NCBI RefSeq assembly: GCF_000252955.1
Contig: NC_014228.1
Coordinates: 4,124,701-4,188,700, forward strand
Direction of reading: 5' to 3'
Source: Xenorhabdus nematophila ATCC 19061
GTDB lineage: Bacteria; Pseudomonadota; Gammaproteobacteria; Enterobacterales; Enterobacteriaceae
DNA length: 64,000 nucleotides
Below, piece after piece: positions 1 to 12,646 of the stretch. A program made the position numbers and the translations under genes. The first letter of the stretch is position 1. Each line of letters starts with the position of its first letter. The notes beneath the pieces are model-generated. The model ran no database searches and was not told where the DNA came from. It saw only the letters and a list, made by a program, of their open reading frames with translations.

Positions 1-55
1 TATCAAAAAAATATCTGGAAAACCCAATAGGGATTGAAAGATTGGGAAATTGAAC

Positions 56-2206
56 ATGGAAAACAAAAGCCTCGATCATTTGGCAACAGAGGCTGGCATT
101 GCCAGCGAATACATTAATGCCTATGGCAAACCACAGGCCATTCCGGCTGAAATCAGGCACCGAATACTGGAAGCGATGAGCATGAATATACCGGTCGAAA
201 GACCGGTTTCTTCTCGTATGCCTGCTTTACCTAACGTAAAAGTGATTACTCAAGGACAAACAGCCACCCTGCCTCTGAATGAGGCAGGAAATTACCAATG
301 GCAGATATATACTGAACAAGGCGAAATATTTCACGGCCATTGCCAACAGCAATTCACATTGCCAATCGGGCTTCCTTTGGGATACCACACGCTGACACTC
401 ATACCAGAAGTGGAACAAGAAAACCGTCCTCAACAACAATCAATACAACTTATTGTTGCTCCCGAACGCTGCTACGAACCAAAAGCGTTAACACAAGGTG
501 GAAAACTCTGGGGTGCCTGTGTTCAGCTTTATACTCTGCGTTCAGAAAATAACTGGGGAATTGGTGATTTTGGTGACCTGAAATCTATGCTGCAAGAACT
601 GGCACAACATGGTGGCGCCTTTGTCGGCTTAAATCCTCTACATGCCATATATCCTGCAATGCCCGAAAATGCCAGCCCTTACAGCCCATCTTCCCGTCAC
701 TGGCTTAATATCATTTATATTGCCGTCAATCAGGTAGAAGATTTTAAGCAGAGTGCTTGCGCCCAAGCATGGTGGCAATCACCCGCAACACAGAAAAAAC
801 TCCAACAAGCCCGTGAAGCGGAATGGGTCGATTACACCACAGTGATGACACTGAAAATGGATGCACTTCGTCTGGCTTACCCACAATTTAAGCGCCTACC
901 TGACGATGACCTGCGACACATCAATTTTCAGGAGTTTGTACTTAAAGGGGGGACCAACCTTTACTCTCAAGCAGTTTATGATGCCCTTCACCATCAATTA
1001 TACAGAGAAAATAATACTTACTGGGGCTGGCCTGTATGGCCGGAAAAATACCGTGAGCCAGACAGTGAAGCGGTTAAAGCATTTTGCCATTCACATCCAC
1101 AGGAAGTCGCGTTTTTCCTTTGGTTGCAGTGGCTGGCCGATACACAGCTTGCCGAGTGTTTTACGACAAGCCAGAATAATAATATGTCAATCGGTATTTA
1201 TCGTGATCTCGCTGTAGGTGTCGCACAAGGGGGAGCAGAAACATGGTGTAACCGAACCATTTACTGCACTAAGGCATCAATAGGTGCTCCCCCTGATATT
1301 TTAGGGCCACGAGGACAAAACTGGGGGATTCCGCCGATGAATCCCCATATATTGAAAGTTCAAGCCTATCAACCTTTCATTGAATTACTCCGCAGCAATA
1401 TGCGCCATTGCAGCGCATTGCGCATTGACCATGTCATGTCGCTACTCAGACTCTGGTGGATACCACAAGGGGAAACCGCCGATAAAGGCGTATATGTCTA
1501 TTATCCGGTTGATGATCTGCTGGCAATCCTCGCGCTGGAAAGCCAACGTAATCATTGCATGGTGATTGGCGAAGATTTAGGCATTGTACCGGAAGAAATT
1601 GTCGATAAACTACGGGAACGAGGGGTGTACTCCTATAAGGTATTTTATTTTGAACGAAATGAGCACGGTGAATATCGTTCCCCCAATGAATATCCTGTAC
1701 AAGCGATGGCAACCATTACCACTCATGATTTACCCACCTTACGCGGATTCTGGCAAGGCAGGGATCTGACATTAGGTGAGTCCATTGGCTTATATCCTGA
1801 TAAAACACTGCTTGCTGAGCTATATGCTGAACGTAAACGTTGTAAGCAGGCATTGTTGGAAAGTTTAGATCGACACGGTTATCTATCAGAACTAAACCCG
1901 TTACTTAAGGAAAATATCCCGCTTTCCTTACAACAGACCACATTACAGGAGCAAGCTGAGCAGACCATGTCAGCCTCTATCAATCTCGGGGTACACTGCT
2001 ATACAGCCCATAGCAATTGTGCCTTATTAGGATTGCAACCTGAAGATTGGCAGGATATGGCAAATCCCGTCAATATTCCTGGGACCACAACAGAATATCC
2101 TAACTGGCGACGCAAACTCACCCGTACTCTGGAAGCCATGTTTGCGGATAAACAGATCAACCAATTATTGCAAACAGTAAGCGAATACCGGAAACAAAAC
2201 TCATAA
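56..2206 (+). CDS. malQ: 4-alpha-glucanotransferase (amylomaltase)
   Basis: Transfers 4-alpha-glucan segments between maltodextrins in the cytoplasm, releasing glucose and building longer dextrins for MalP. The 716-residue product has the three GH77 catalytic segments: the nucleophile in RIDHVM (Asp458), the acid/base in GEDLG (Glu506) and the stabiliser in THDLP (Asp558). It is slightly longer than the roughly 694-residue E. coli enzyme. I chose the ATG at 56 over the in-frame TTG at 50; GGGAAA lies about 8 bases upstream. malP would normally lie upstream, outside the window. The gene converges on malG, with a hairpin between them. Confidence 0.97.
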   Translation: MENKSLDHLATEAGIASEYINAYGKPQAIPAEIRHRILEAMSMNIPVERPVSSRMPALPNVKVITQGQTATLPLNEAGNYQWQIYTEQGEIFHGHCQQQFTLPIGLPLGYHTLTLIPEVEQENRPQQQSIQLIVAPERCYEPKALTQGGKLWGACVQLYTLRSENNWGIGDFGDLKSMLQELAQHGGAFVGLNPLHAIYPAMPENASPYSPSSRHWLNIIYIAVNQVEDFKQSACAQAWWQSPATQKKLQQAREAEWVDYTTVMTLKMDALRLAYPQFKRLPDDDLRHINFQEFVLKGGTNLYSQAVYDALHHQLYRENNTYWGWPVWPEKYREPDSEAVKAFCHSHPQEVAFFLWLQWLADTQLAECFTTSQNNNMSIGIYRDLAVGVAQGGAETWCNRTIYCTKASIGAPPDILGPRGQNWGIPPMNPHILKVQAYQPFIELLRSNMRHCSALRIDHVMSLLRLWWIPQGETADKGVYVYYPVDDLLAILALESQRNHCMVIGEDLGIVPEEIVDKLRERGVYSYKVFYFERNEHGEYRSPNEYPVQAMATITTHDLPTLRGFWQGRDLTLGESIGLYPDKTLLAELYAERKRCKQALLESLDRHGYLSELNPLLKENIPLSLQQTTLQEQAEQTMSASINLGVHCYTAHSNCALLGLQPEDWQDMANPVNIPGTTTEYPNWRRKLTRTLEAMFADKQINQLLQTVSEYRKQNS

Positions 2207-2212
2207 CTTACT

Positions 2213-2250
2213 AAACCAGCAATGATAGTGTTTCCTATCGCTGCTGGTTT
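2213..2250 (+). terminator. malQ/malG convergent hairpin
   Basis: An imperfect inverted repeat (AAACCAGC ... GCTGGTTT with paired GATAG/CTATC inside) starts 7 bases after the malQ stop and ends in TTTATT. It probably terminates malQ transcription. Its symmetry would let it act on the opposing malG transcript too, although malG ends at 2374. Confidence 0.7.
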
Positions 2251-2373
2251 ATTCTGGTGAAAATAAGTACCCTTTCAGCTAACTATAAGGCATATAATCA
2301 AGGCCAGAAATATCACTTATATAGTCATACTTCTGACCTGGCTTTTAGCCAATCAATCAGCTTTAACCTGACC

Positions 2374-3264
2374 TCAACCTTTCACGCCGCCCGAAGTCAA
2401 TCCCCCCACTAACCAACGCTGGGCCAGTAAGAAAACCACAGTGATAGGAATGGCTGAAAGCACAGCAGCAGCAGCAAAATCACCCCAGAGATAATTCTGT
2501 GGATGGAGGTATTGCTGCATCCCGACTGCCAATGTGTAATTATCTACATCCCGTAACAACAAGGATGCAACTGGCACTTCTGTAATCACGCCAATAAAAG
2601 ACAGAATAAACACAACAGCCAATATCGGCACGGAAAGCGGCAGAAGTATCAAACGGAAAACTTGCCACGAAGTTGCACCATCCAGCATAGCCGCCTCTTC
2701 CAGTGAGCGATCTATCGTTTCAAAATAACCTTTGATCGTCCATACATGCAGAGCAATCCCGCCCATATAAGCAAAAATCACTCCACCATGGGTATTGAGG
2801 CCAAGAAAAGGGATATATTCTCCTAATCGATCAAACAGGGCATATAAAGCCACCAGCGAAAGTACCGCAGGAAACATCTGAAAAATCAGCATACTTTTCA
2901 GTAAGATGCTCTTGCCACGAAAACGCATTCTGGCGAACGCATAAGCACAGGTCGTTGATAATGCAACAATCCCAGTAGCCGTAATAAATGCAACTTTTAC
3001 CGAGTTCCAAAGCCACTGTATAACGGGAAATGGCGCGAGTATCACATGCCCATCAGCAGATTCTACGCGATAGCCAAATGCCAGCCTCCAGTGCTCCCAT
3101 GAAATGGTATCTGGAATAAGGCTACCTGTCGCAAAGTTTCCCGGACGCAAAGAAATAGCGATCACCATTAATAAAGGAAATAAAATCAAGGCAATAAAAG
3201 CCAGCATAAATAAATGTGTTATCCATACCCGCCACCGTTGCGATTTAGATTGCACCATCGCCAT
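2374..3264 (-). CDS. malG: Maltose/maltodextrin ABC permease MalG
   Basis: Inner-membrane permease subunit that pairs with MalF and the MalK ATPase to import maltose delivered by MalE. The 296 residues match the family length and show about six hydrophobic segments. The cytoplasmic EAA loop ([15 protein letters not shown], about residues 190-204) that docks on MalK is present. The ATG follows the malF stop by 12 bases, with a GAGGAG ribosome-binding site inside that gap, so malF and malG are co-translated. Nothing unusual is seen. Confidence 0.97.
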   Translation of the reverse strand: MAMVQSKSQRWRVWITHLFMLAFIALILFPLLMVIAISLRPGNFATGSLIPDTISWEHWRLAFGYRVESADGHVILAPFPVIQWLWNSVKVAFITATGIVALSTTCAYAFARMRFRGKSILLKSMLIFQMFPAVLSLVALYALFDRLGEYIPFLGLNTHGGVIFAYMGGIALHVWTIKGYFETIDRSLEEAAMLDGATSWQVFRLILLPLSVPILAVVFILSFIGVITEVPVASLLLRDVDNYTLAVGMQQYLHPQNYLWGDFAAAAVLSAIPITVVFLLAQRWLVGGLTSGGVKG

Positions 3265-3276
3265 CTTTTTTTCTCC

Positions 3277-4833
3277 TCAATCAAATTTAATGCGGGTGGT
3301 TTTCAAATTGATGATGGCTAATGCCCCCACTAATAAGAATATGAGTGTCGCAATTGCTGCTGCCAGACCAAAGTCTTGCCCACCACCGCCTTCAAACGCA
3401 ATACGGTAGGTATAACTTACCAAAAGATCGGTATAACCCGCCGGTGTCGTTGTACCAATATGATCAGGTCTGCCGTTGGTTAACAACTGAATCAGAACAA
3501 AGTTATTAAAGTTAAAAGCGAAGCTGGCAATCAGCAACGGTGTCAATGGCTTAATCAATAATGGAAAGGTAATTTTGGTGAAGTTCTGCCACGGGCCTGC
3601 TCCGTCAAGTGCCGATGCTTCATAGAGATCATGAGGGATCGCCTTGAGTAGCCCCATGCAGAGAATCATCATATAGGGGTAGCCCAACCATGTATTGACG
3701 ATAATCAACATAGTTCGAGCAAGTATCGGATCTGTGAACCACTCCGGTTTAAGTCCAAATAACCCATTTAATACCAGATTTATTTCACCAAAACTTTGAT
3801 TAAATAACCCCTTAAAAATCAAAATTGAGATAAACGAAGGAACCGCATAAGGCAAAATAAGCAGTACACGGTAAATTGATCGCCCCTTAAGCGCTTCCCA
3901 CTGCATAATACAAGCGAGAACCATACCTAATGCAGCCGTTAGGCTCACCGTCAGTAGAGAAAAAATCACCGTCCAGACAAAAATAGACAAAAAAGGTTTT
4001 TGAATACCTTCATCTTGTATAACCCGCAAAAAATTCTTCCAACCAATAGGAACCGTGAATCCAGGACTTAATGTGTCTTGATCCCATCTCCCCTCAGCAT
4101 TGATAGATTGATAGAACCCGGTTTCCATGTTTGGTCGATACTGTATTCCCGTTTGTTTATTCGTCAGCGTCGTTCTATCTTCATGAAGAGAATAAAGGGG
4201 GTGTATAGCCGAAAACTGACGCAAGGAACTCATTCTCAATTGGCTTCCATCTGGAAGAACCGCGACCAATTGGCCTAATGCTTGTCGATGTTGAGTAATG
4301 GAGCGAAGTGTCGCGGCATCGCCTTCAAAATCTTTTTCCTGTTCCTCGAGAGACAGAATAGTTTCTTCCTTCCCGGAGAGCGAAAAAGGAGCAGATACCA
4401 GTAATTGAGAGCTATCAGGGACGTTTAACGCCAGAATCCATTTTTCAGATACGGGGTAAAGTTTGAAATTAACAGGTTGTCCCGCCTGATATTGGCGGCT
4501 CATTAGCACAGTTTGAGCACGTTCAAAGGTTAACTGGTTAGTACCGCTATAGTTGGTAAAAGCAATGGCAATCGTACAAATAAGCGGAAACAATATAAAT
4601 AACCCTATTCCAGCAATTCCCGGATAGGTATAGCGCCAAACATAAGCCTTACGATTGGCAAAAACATAAATACCGCTTCCCAGCAATACCAATGTCAACA
4701 TAGCGAACAGATATTCACCCCGCGCATACATCAATACAACCAGATAACCTGTACAAAGCAGACACAAACCTATCGCAGACCATTTCAGGGCAGGATGCTG
4801 CCACCATACTGTTTTTTCTAATGTCGCTGACAT
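3277..4833 (-). CDS. malF: Maltose/maltodextrin ABC permease MalF
   Basis: Larger permease subunit of the MalFGK2 importer. At 518 residues it is close to E. coli MalF (514). It has N-terminal membrane helices and then a large periplasmic P2 loop (about residues 90-275), the feature that distinguishes enterobacterial MalF and contacts MalE. The C-terminal core carries an EAA motif (YEASALDGAGPWQNF). It lies downstream of malE across a stable hairpin and upstream of malG in the malEFG operon. Confidence 0.97.
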   Translation of the reverse strand: MSATLEKTVWWQHPALKWSAIGLCLLCTGYLVVLMYARGEYLFAMLTLVLLGSGIYVFANRKAYVWRYTYPGIAGIGLFILFPLICTIAIAFTNYSGTNQLTFERAQTVLMSRQYQAGQPVNFKLYPVSEKWILALNVPDSSQLLVSAPFSLSGKEETILSLEEQEKDFEGDAATLRSITQHRQALGQLVAVLPDGSQLRMSSLRQFSAIHPLYSLHEDRTTLTNKQTGIQYRPNMETGFYQSINAEGRWDQDTLSPGFTVPIGWKNFLRVIQDEGIQKPFLSIFVWTVIFSLLTVSLTAALGMVLACIMQWEALKGRSIYRVLLILPYAVPSFISILIFKGLFNQSFGEINLVLNGLFGLKPEWFTDPILARTMLIIVNTWLGYPYMMILCMGLLKAIPHDLYEASALDGAGPWQNFTKITFPLLIKPLTPLLIASFAFNFNNFVLIQLLTNGRPDHIGTTTPAGYTDLLVSYTYRIAFEGGGGQDFGLAAAIATLIFLLVGALAIINLKTTRIKFD

Positions 4834-4891
4834 CTCGCACTTCCTGTTACTCTTTCTTTCCGGTAATTAAATCCCTATAAAAATAGGCGCT

Positions 4892-4917
4892 CAGGCTCCT
4901 CGCAAATCAGGAGCCTG
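4892..4917 (-). promoter_or_regulatory. malE-malF intercistronic hairpin
   Basis: A perfect 9-bp stem (CAGGCTCCT / AGGAGCCTG) with an 8-base loop lies just past the malE stop and before malF. It has no U-tract on the transcribed strand, so it is better read as an RNA-stabilising or attenuating hairpin than a full terminator. Such structures help express MalE in excess over MalF and MalG in E. coli. That this one does the same is inference. Confidence 0.6.
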
Positions 4918-4925
4918 TAATTCGT

Positions 4926-6125
4926 TTATTTTGTCATTCTCGTTTCAGCGTCATTGAGTGCGGCATCTACTGTTTGGCGTCCGCTAATTACATTGAGAAT
5001 CGCGCTACGCATTGCATACCAGAAACTGCTCATTTGTGAAATGTTCGGCATAATTTCGCCTTTTTGGGCATTTTCCATCGTGGCAGCAATACGGGGATCT
5101 TTTTCGAGGATTTCCTGATAAGATTTCAACGCCACAGCGCCCAACGGCTTATCTTTATCCATCATTGCCAAACCTTCGTTTGTAAGCAGGTAATTTTCCA
5201 GAAACTCTTTCGCCAGTTCTTTATTGGGACTGGCTGCGTTTATTCCCGCAGTTAAAATGCCGACAAAAGGCTTAGAAGGTTTTCCTTTAAACGTTGGCAA
5301 TGAGGTAACACCATAATTAATCTTACTTTTATCTATATTCGACCATGCCCATGGTCCATTAATAGTCATCGCTGTTTTACCTTTGTTGAAGGCGGCTTCA
5401 GCAATGGAGTAATCAATATCAGCATTGAGATGCTTGTTTTTGACTAACTCAACCAGAAATTGCATTCCTGTTTTAGAACCAGAATTATTCACACCACTAT
5501 CTTTAACGTTATAGGTACCGTTTTCCGCCTTAAAAGCATATCCTCCATCAGCTGCAATTAATGGCCAGGTGAAATAAGGCTCCTGCAAATTAAACATAAT
5601 CGCGCTTTTATTTTGCTTTTTCAGTGCATTATCTAAGGCAGGGATTTCTTCCCATGTTTTTGGGGGAGATTTGATCAAATCTTTATTATAGATAAGGGAA
5701 AGTGCTTCAACTGCAACAGGATACCCCATCAATTTTCCATCATAACGAACGGCATCCCATGTAAAGGGAAATAGCTTATTGACAAAAGCGCTATCAGGTG
5801 TAATTTCAGCGACCAAACCTGATTGGGCATAACCACCAAAACGATCATGTGCCCAAAAAATGATATCCGGCCCGTCTCCGGTAGCTGCGATCTGAGTATA
5901 TTTCTCTTCTAATTTATCGGGGTGCTCAACAGCGACAGGAATGCCAGTTTCTTTTGCAAATTTCTCACCGACCTGAGCCAGCCCGTTATAACCTTTATCG
6001 CCGTTAATCCAAATCACCAGCTTGCCTTCTTCAAGCTTTGCAAACGCAGGAGCAGACAGCATCCAAGTCATTAAAACAGAAAGCATCAGAGTGCGGGTGC
6101 CCACTCTCAAAATTTTTTTGGTCAT
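4926..6125 (-). CDS. malE: Periplasmic maltose-binding protein
   Basis: Binds maltose and maltodextrins in the periplasm and hands them to MalFGK2. The 399-residue precursor starts with a basic n-region and a hydrophobic core ending in APAFA, a standard signal peptide cleaved before [11 protein letters not shown], which is nearly identical to the mature E. coli N-terminus. An upstream in-frame ATG (6194) would add 23 hydrophilic residues before the signal peptide, so I use the ATG at 6125. First gene of malEFG, divergent from malK. Confidence 0.97.
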   Translation of the reverse strand: MTKKILRVGTRTLMLSVLMTWMLSAPAFAKLEEGKLVIWINGDKGYNGLAQVGEKFAKETGIPVAVEHPDKLEEKYTQIAATGDGPDIIFWAHDRFGGYAQSGLVAEITPDSAFVNKLFPFTWDAVRYDGKLMGYPVAVEALSLIYNKDLIKSPPKTWEEIPALDNALKKQNKSAIMFNLQEPYFTWPLIAADGGYAFKAENGTYNVKDSGVNNSGSKTGMQFLVELVKNKHLNADIDYSIAEAAFNKGKTAMTINGPWAWSNIDKSKINYGVTSLPTFKGKPSKPFVGILTAGINAASPNKELAKEFLENYLLTNEGLAMMDKDKPLGAVALKSYQEILEKDPRIAATMENAQKGEIMPNISQMSSFWYAMRSAILNVISGRQTVDAALNDAETRMTK

Positions 6126-6297
6126 TATTCCGCCCTTTTTATCATTTGTCAGTTCAGGATGACTTACTTTATTACTAACTGTTGCATTACTCATTACTTC
6201 ACTGTTGTTTTACTGCATGACTAGAAAATGTTTCTCAGTGTGCTATCAACGAGGAAAATACTCATCCTCCCTTGCTCTACGCCTTAAGCAATATGGA

Positions 6298-6313
6298 TGT
6301 GAACTGGCTTACA
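6298..6313. promoter_or_regulatory. Putative CRP site 1 (malE/malK)
   Basis: TGTGA-N6-TTACA differs by one base from the TGTGA-N6-TCACA consensus and lies within the divergent maltose promoter region. Confidence 0.5.
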
Positions 6314-6360
6314 AAAACAATTAAAATCAGCACGTTAATACCAAGATAACGTCATTTTTC

Positions 6361-6375
6361 GTGACTAAAATCACA
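6361..6375. promoter_or_regulatory. Putative CRP site 2 (malE/malK)
   Basis: GTGA-ctaaaa-TCACA is a near-perfect CRP half-site pair with the correct 6-base spacer, placed between the candidate MalT boxes. Confidence 0.6.
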
Positions 6376-6580
6376 TCTTATTTGACAATTTATCCTTCAA
6401 GCTCCCTATAACATTAATCTCTTCATACTGATCCCTCCCCCATAAAAAACTCTGGGATGGAGGATTTTTATACCTGTTCTTTTGTACACAATCCTGCCAT
6501 CAGTTTTTGACTGGATGCCTGACTACGGTGAATAGGAAGCAAATAGAAAACTGAGCTGGCAAATCCGAGGGAGGGAGCAC

Positions 6581-8980
<2,400 letters not shown>

Positions 8981-8981
<1 letters not shown>

Positions 8982-9952
8982 TGAAAAATAAATTACTTTC
9001 GCTTTGTTTCGGCACTTTGCTTTGTAGCCTAATACCTTCTGTAAGTTATGCCGTATCAGATACGGCTGAATCTGATACAGTAATGGCTAATAAAACAGGA
9101 TCTGGCATAGAGACAAGTGCTATTGCGCCAGTTTTGTCCCTGCCAACCTTACAGAAGTTGCAGTGGCAACCAATTCATACTCAAGCTACACAAACTATTA
9201 GCCTTAATAGTTCATCGCAACAGCTCAATGCTGAAAATATCCGCGGGGCAATAGCTGCATTTGCTTTACCCGCTAATCAAGGTTCATTGGAAGTCACGCT
9301 AAATAGTCTGGTTAAGGATAAACAGGTATATTCGCCAAATGTTTTAATACTTGATGAACAAATGCGTCCTGCTGCCTTTTATCCAAGTCATTATTTTCGC
9401 TATCAACAACCGGGTATTATGTCTGCCGACAGACTGGAAGGCACATTAAAGTTAACTCCAGCATTAGGGCAACAGCGAATTTATCTGCTGATTTATACTA
9501 CCCTTGCTGATTTGAAGACTGTCACACAAATGACTGATCCCGCTAAAGCCTATGCTCAAGGAGTCGGTAACGCAGTACCCAATATTCCAGACCCCATCGC
9601 TCGTCATACAGAAACAGGCTCATTAACCCTAAAAGTCAAATCAGAACGTGACGCCGGCAATATATTGATTGGTCAGATATTCTCTGCATCAGCACCAAAA
9701 CCGGTAACCGTCGGCTCTGCACAGGCAATATCTGCACCTGTAGCCGCACCGACTACAGATATATCGCAATCTGTTGCATCTGCAACTAAGCCAGTGCTGA
9801 ATGATACCGAACTGTATTTTAATGACGCGATAAAAAAAGCAATTAGCCATGGTGATATCGATAAGGCATTAAAGCTTTTGGATGAAGCAGAACGTCTTGG
9901 CTCGCCCACTGCACGGGACACTTTTATCAAGATGATAAAAACCAAAAAGTAA
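8981..9952 (+). CDS. malM: Maltose operon periplasmic protein MalM
   Basis: Periplasmic protein encoded at the end of malK-lamB-malM in enterobacteria; its role is unsettled. The 323 residues begin with a signal peptide (basic MKNKLLS, hydrophobic core, cleavage near SYA). A Ser/Thr/Ala/Pro-rich linker (about residues 245-275) and a short C-terminal helical domain follow. The ATG overlaps the lamB stop by one base, so translation is probably coupled. Slightly longer than the E. coli homologue (about 306 residues). Confidence 0.93.
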
Positions 9953-9994
9953 TTTTGATTTACCAAAGTCTTATTAGTGAAGTTTCATATTTAA

Positions 9995-10024
9995 CTTAAG
10001 AGCCTAAGGGAGTAGGCTCTTAAG
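9995..10024 (+). terminator. Hairpin after malM
   Basis: A perfect 12-bp stem (CTTAAGAGCCTA / TAGGCTCTTAAG) with a 6-base loop lies 42 bases after the malM stop. There is no U-run after it, so it may be a stabilising or partial terminator. The 11-mer CTTAAGAGCCT recurs in direct orientation at 12505-12515, just beyond the IS cluster. Confidence 0.55.
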
Positions 10025-10178
10025 ATGAAACGCTATTTTTGTCTCGGATAAGATTCTATTAACTTAAGTTATCAACATTACATTCACTTAAAATTATCCA
10101 TAGAGTTTTTCTTAAGTTAATCAGATAAATTATCTGCATTACTGTTACAATCGATAACCTGATTCTCTGCCTGTTCTT

Positions 10179-10369
10179 ATGAACTCGAAGATAATACTTT
10201 CTGAGCCTGAACGAATCACATTGCAACAACTTGCTTTGAATCATCCACATCGGGACATTCGTACGCGAGGAACGGGTTTGCTCATGCTTGCCAGAGGGAT
10301 CAAGCCGTCCCAGATCACCGCTGAAATAGGATGCAGTCTCCGGGTTATCTATAATTGGGTTCCGGTAAT
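10179..10369 (+). pseudogene. IS630-family transposase, N-terminal fragment
   Basis: The first 60 or so codons encode a helix-turn-helix region (RGIKPSQITAEIGCSLRVIYNW) typical of the DNA-binding N-terminus of IS630-family transposases. Similarity stops at 10369, where the IS3-family element begins; the remaining frame belongs to the IS3 end. No catalytic DDE part is found on the far side of the IS3 element, so the rest was lost. Transposition-defective remnant. Confidence 0.75.
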
Positions 10370-10395
10370 TGTCAACATAGTTGGCACCCTTGAAT

Positions 10396-11407
10396 TTAAG
10401 CAGCCTGTTTTTCTCGCTCAGGATTCAGGGCCACTGTGCCCACCCATTGCCAGTTTCTTGTGCTGCGCGACCAGCGTTCCGGATGTATGAGCTTAGCTTG
10501 GCGATAAACGGCATCCCGGTGTTTTAAAATCATTTTGTCTTCACCTCTGTGCCGTTGGCCCGGTGTCACATAATTTATCCCACTATGACGGTGTACTTCG
10601 TTATACCAGCCGGTAACGTTATCCCCCCAGAGACGCGTTTGGGTCAGGTCACTGAACCCTTCTTCCGGCCACGCCGGCACATATTTCAGCGTCCGGAACA
10701 ACGATTCCGCATAGCCATTGTCATTGCTGACCCGTGGCCGGCTGTGTGAGGGAGTAATAGCCAGTTCCTGCAGTTTGATCTGCAGAGTTTGAGATTTCAT
10801 CGCCGCCCCATTGTCCGCATGCAATACCAGGGGGTTATGCCCGCATTTTTCCTTCCAGACCGTGCGCTGAACCAGTTCCGCCGCGAGCTCCCCCTTCTCG
10901 GCTTCATGGACTTCATAACCCACGATTTTCCGGCTGAAAATATCGAGTATCATATACAGATAAAACCAGCGGCCTTTGACTGTTGACGGGAGCCACGTAA
11001 TATCCCATGCCCAAAGCTGATTGGGGGGCGGTAGCTGTCCATGTGGTCGGTTTGCCGCTTTTGTGTGCCGTCCGCTTCCGTCCCCGGTGATGAACCTCAC
11101 CATGGCGTCGTAATACCCGGTAAAAGGTAGATTCACTCGCCAGATAGACACCGTTATCGGCCAAGCGTGGCACGATTTGGGAAGGGGGCAGGCGGGCATA
11201 TTCCGGCTGGTGACACACGGCCAATATCTGTTCCTCTTCTTCTGAGGTTAATCGATTTGCCGGCTCAGGCCGGACAGCCTGCGGACGCTGAGCTTCCGGA
11301 TGCGTTTGCCAGCGCCGCCAGGTGCGCTGGCTCAATGGGATCTCGTTGAGCGCCACCCTCAACCGAGCCCCGGCACCGACGGCTTTGCGCACCGCATCCT
11401 TAATCAC
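10396..11407 (-). pseudogene. IS3-family transposase orfB, frameshifted
   Basis: Encodes the rve-type integrase core with the DDE triad visible as WDIT (first Asp), HADNG (second Asp) and NGYAESLF (Glu). The N-terminal helix-turn-helix part (residues from MIKDAVRKAV to about HHRGRKR) and the catalytic part are in different frames. They switch near 11080, consistent with one inserted base in a GGACGG stretch. Functional transposase is not expected without recoding. Confidence 0.85.
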
Positions 11408-11427
11408 CTGACGCTCCTCCGTACAGG

Positions 11428-11910
11428 TCAGTCTTCCTCGTTGTCCATCCCGAAGTGTGCCTGCAACGTCTTTCGCAAAACCAGTATCGCTGCCGCCTCC
11501 GCCAGGGCTTTTTCCTTCCGGGCCAGCTCACGTTTCAGTTGTTTGTTTTCTTTCTGGCTTTGTTTTAATGCCGCCTTATCGTCACGGGCGGGCACGTGTC
11601 AGAACGCCTGTTTCCACCGCTGAATTTGCTCAGGATAGAGCCCTTTTTTACGGCAATATTCAGCCAATTCGGTGGCACTGAGTGTAGCCGTTTCAATAAT
11701 GACCGCCAGTCGGGCTTCTGCGGGCCATTGTTCTGGAGTTTTGTCTGCGCCGGGCACGGGCTTTCCTTCTGCTTTTGCCTGATTACGCCAATTATACAGG
11801 GTAGCTTCCGATATGCCTTCCATCTGTGCAACTGAGGCGACAGTCATGTTGTACGGTGGCAGCAATTTAGCCAGTGCCGCCGATTTTCGTTCAGGTGAAA
11901 TACGGGTCAT
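11428..11910 (-). pseudogene. IS3-family transposase orfA with internal TGA
   Basis: Starts at the ATG at 11910 (MTRISPERKSAALAKLL), a helix-turn-helix protein typical of IS3 orfA, about 160 residues. An in-frame TGA at 11599-11601 interrupts it at codon 104, just before a Lys/Glu-rich leucine-zipper stretch (KENKQLKRELARKEKALAEA) that continues in the same frame to 11428. A point mutation is the simplest reading. Confidence 0.8.
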
Positions 11911-11956
11911 TTTTTTCTCTATCAGTGTTGTTAATGGGGGGACAACTATGCTGACA

Positions 11957-12493
11957 GAGAGGGAATCCATCACTCGCCGAACCAACCGTTCCGAAGTGCT
12001 GGCTCTGATTTGTCGGCGTAATGGCTATGAATTTCGCTTAATTCGTCGCTGGTTTGCCGAAGAAAAACGCTTTTGTCTCTGGTTGAGCAACTTGTCCGTG
12101 GAAGAGTTTACGGCTAATGACATCATGGATATTTATCGTTGCCGCTGGCAAGTAGAACTGCTGTTCAAAGAGTTAAAATCACACACAAACTGGCATGGAT
12201 TTGCCACGAGAAAAGAAACGTTAGTCACGGGCCTCATTTGGCTGAGTTTGCTGGCTCTGTTGCTCAGACGTTCGCTGGCCAGAAGATTATTCCCCGCCGT
12301 TTCATTGCTCAAAGCAGCCCAAAATACGGAAGTCTGGCTGTGGCCCATCATCGAAAACCTACTCCAAAGGGCGTGGTCGGAAACCTGTTTTTGGCTGGAA
12401 AAAGCCCAAGCGTATTTATGTCAGAACGCGTTCAAAACACCACAAAGAAAATCATGTAAATACAAGATACAAGACATTGGATGCGTGTTTTGA
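11957..12493 (+). pseudogene. IS4-family transposase, C-terminal fragment
   Basis: The frame carries the IS4 signature Y-(2)-R-(3)-E-(6)-K in YRCRWQVELLFKELK and ends naturally at 12493. The N-terminal half, with the first two catalytic aspartates, is missing because the IS3 element abuts at 11956. Fragment only. The apparent upstream extension of this frame lies inside the IS3 element and is fortuitous. Confidence 0.8.
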
Positions 12494-12646
12494 AAGGCTT
12501 AATTCTTAAGAGCCTGTATATGAGTTGAACTATGCCCTCAAATATTTTGACAACTTTTCCCACTCTAACTTGATAAATCTTACTATTTGTTTTTTGGTTA
12601 GTCCTGAACGGGGTAATAGGGTAATTTACTACTTAAGAGCATTTGG

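Larger units (their letters stand above)
6126..6580. promoter_or_regulatory. Divergent malE/malK control region
   Basis: This 455-bp gap separates the malEFG and malK-lamB-malM operons. MalT-box-like sequences (family consensus GGGGAKGAGG) appear at 6262-6271 (GGGAGGATGA on the minus strand), 6431-6441 (GGGGGAGGGAT on the minus strand) and 6454-6464 (GGGATGGAGGA on the plus strand). Two CRP-like sites lie between the boxes. The arrangement matches the E. coli divergent control region, where MalT and cAMP-CRP act jointly. Assignment of individual boxes is by eye. Confidence 0.7.
10370..11956 (-). mobile_element. IS3-family insertion sequence, 1587 bp, both ends present
   Basis: The ends are related inverted repeats: the left end begins TGTCAACATAGTTGGCACCC and the right end, read inward, begins TGTCAGCATAGTTGTCCCCC. 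Both show the TG...CA termini usual for IS3 elements. Two minus-strand frames encode orfA (helix-turn-helix plus leucine zipper) and orfB (DDE integrase core). The bases just outside (GTAAT left, GAGAG right) are not duplicated, and the two flanks are fragments of unrelated IS families. The element therefore probably sits at a deletion or recombination junction. Both reading frames are damaged. Confidence 0.85.

Noticed and set aside
11813..11956. N-terminal extension of the IS4-type frame
   Set aside because: These codons lie inside the IS3 element end and read through its inverted repeat, so they are not part of the IS4 transposase.
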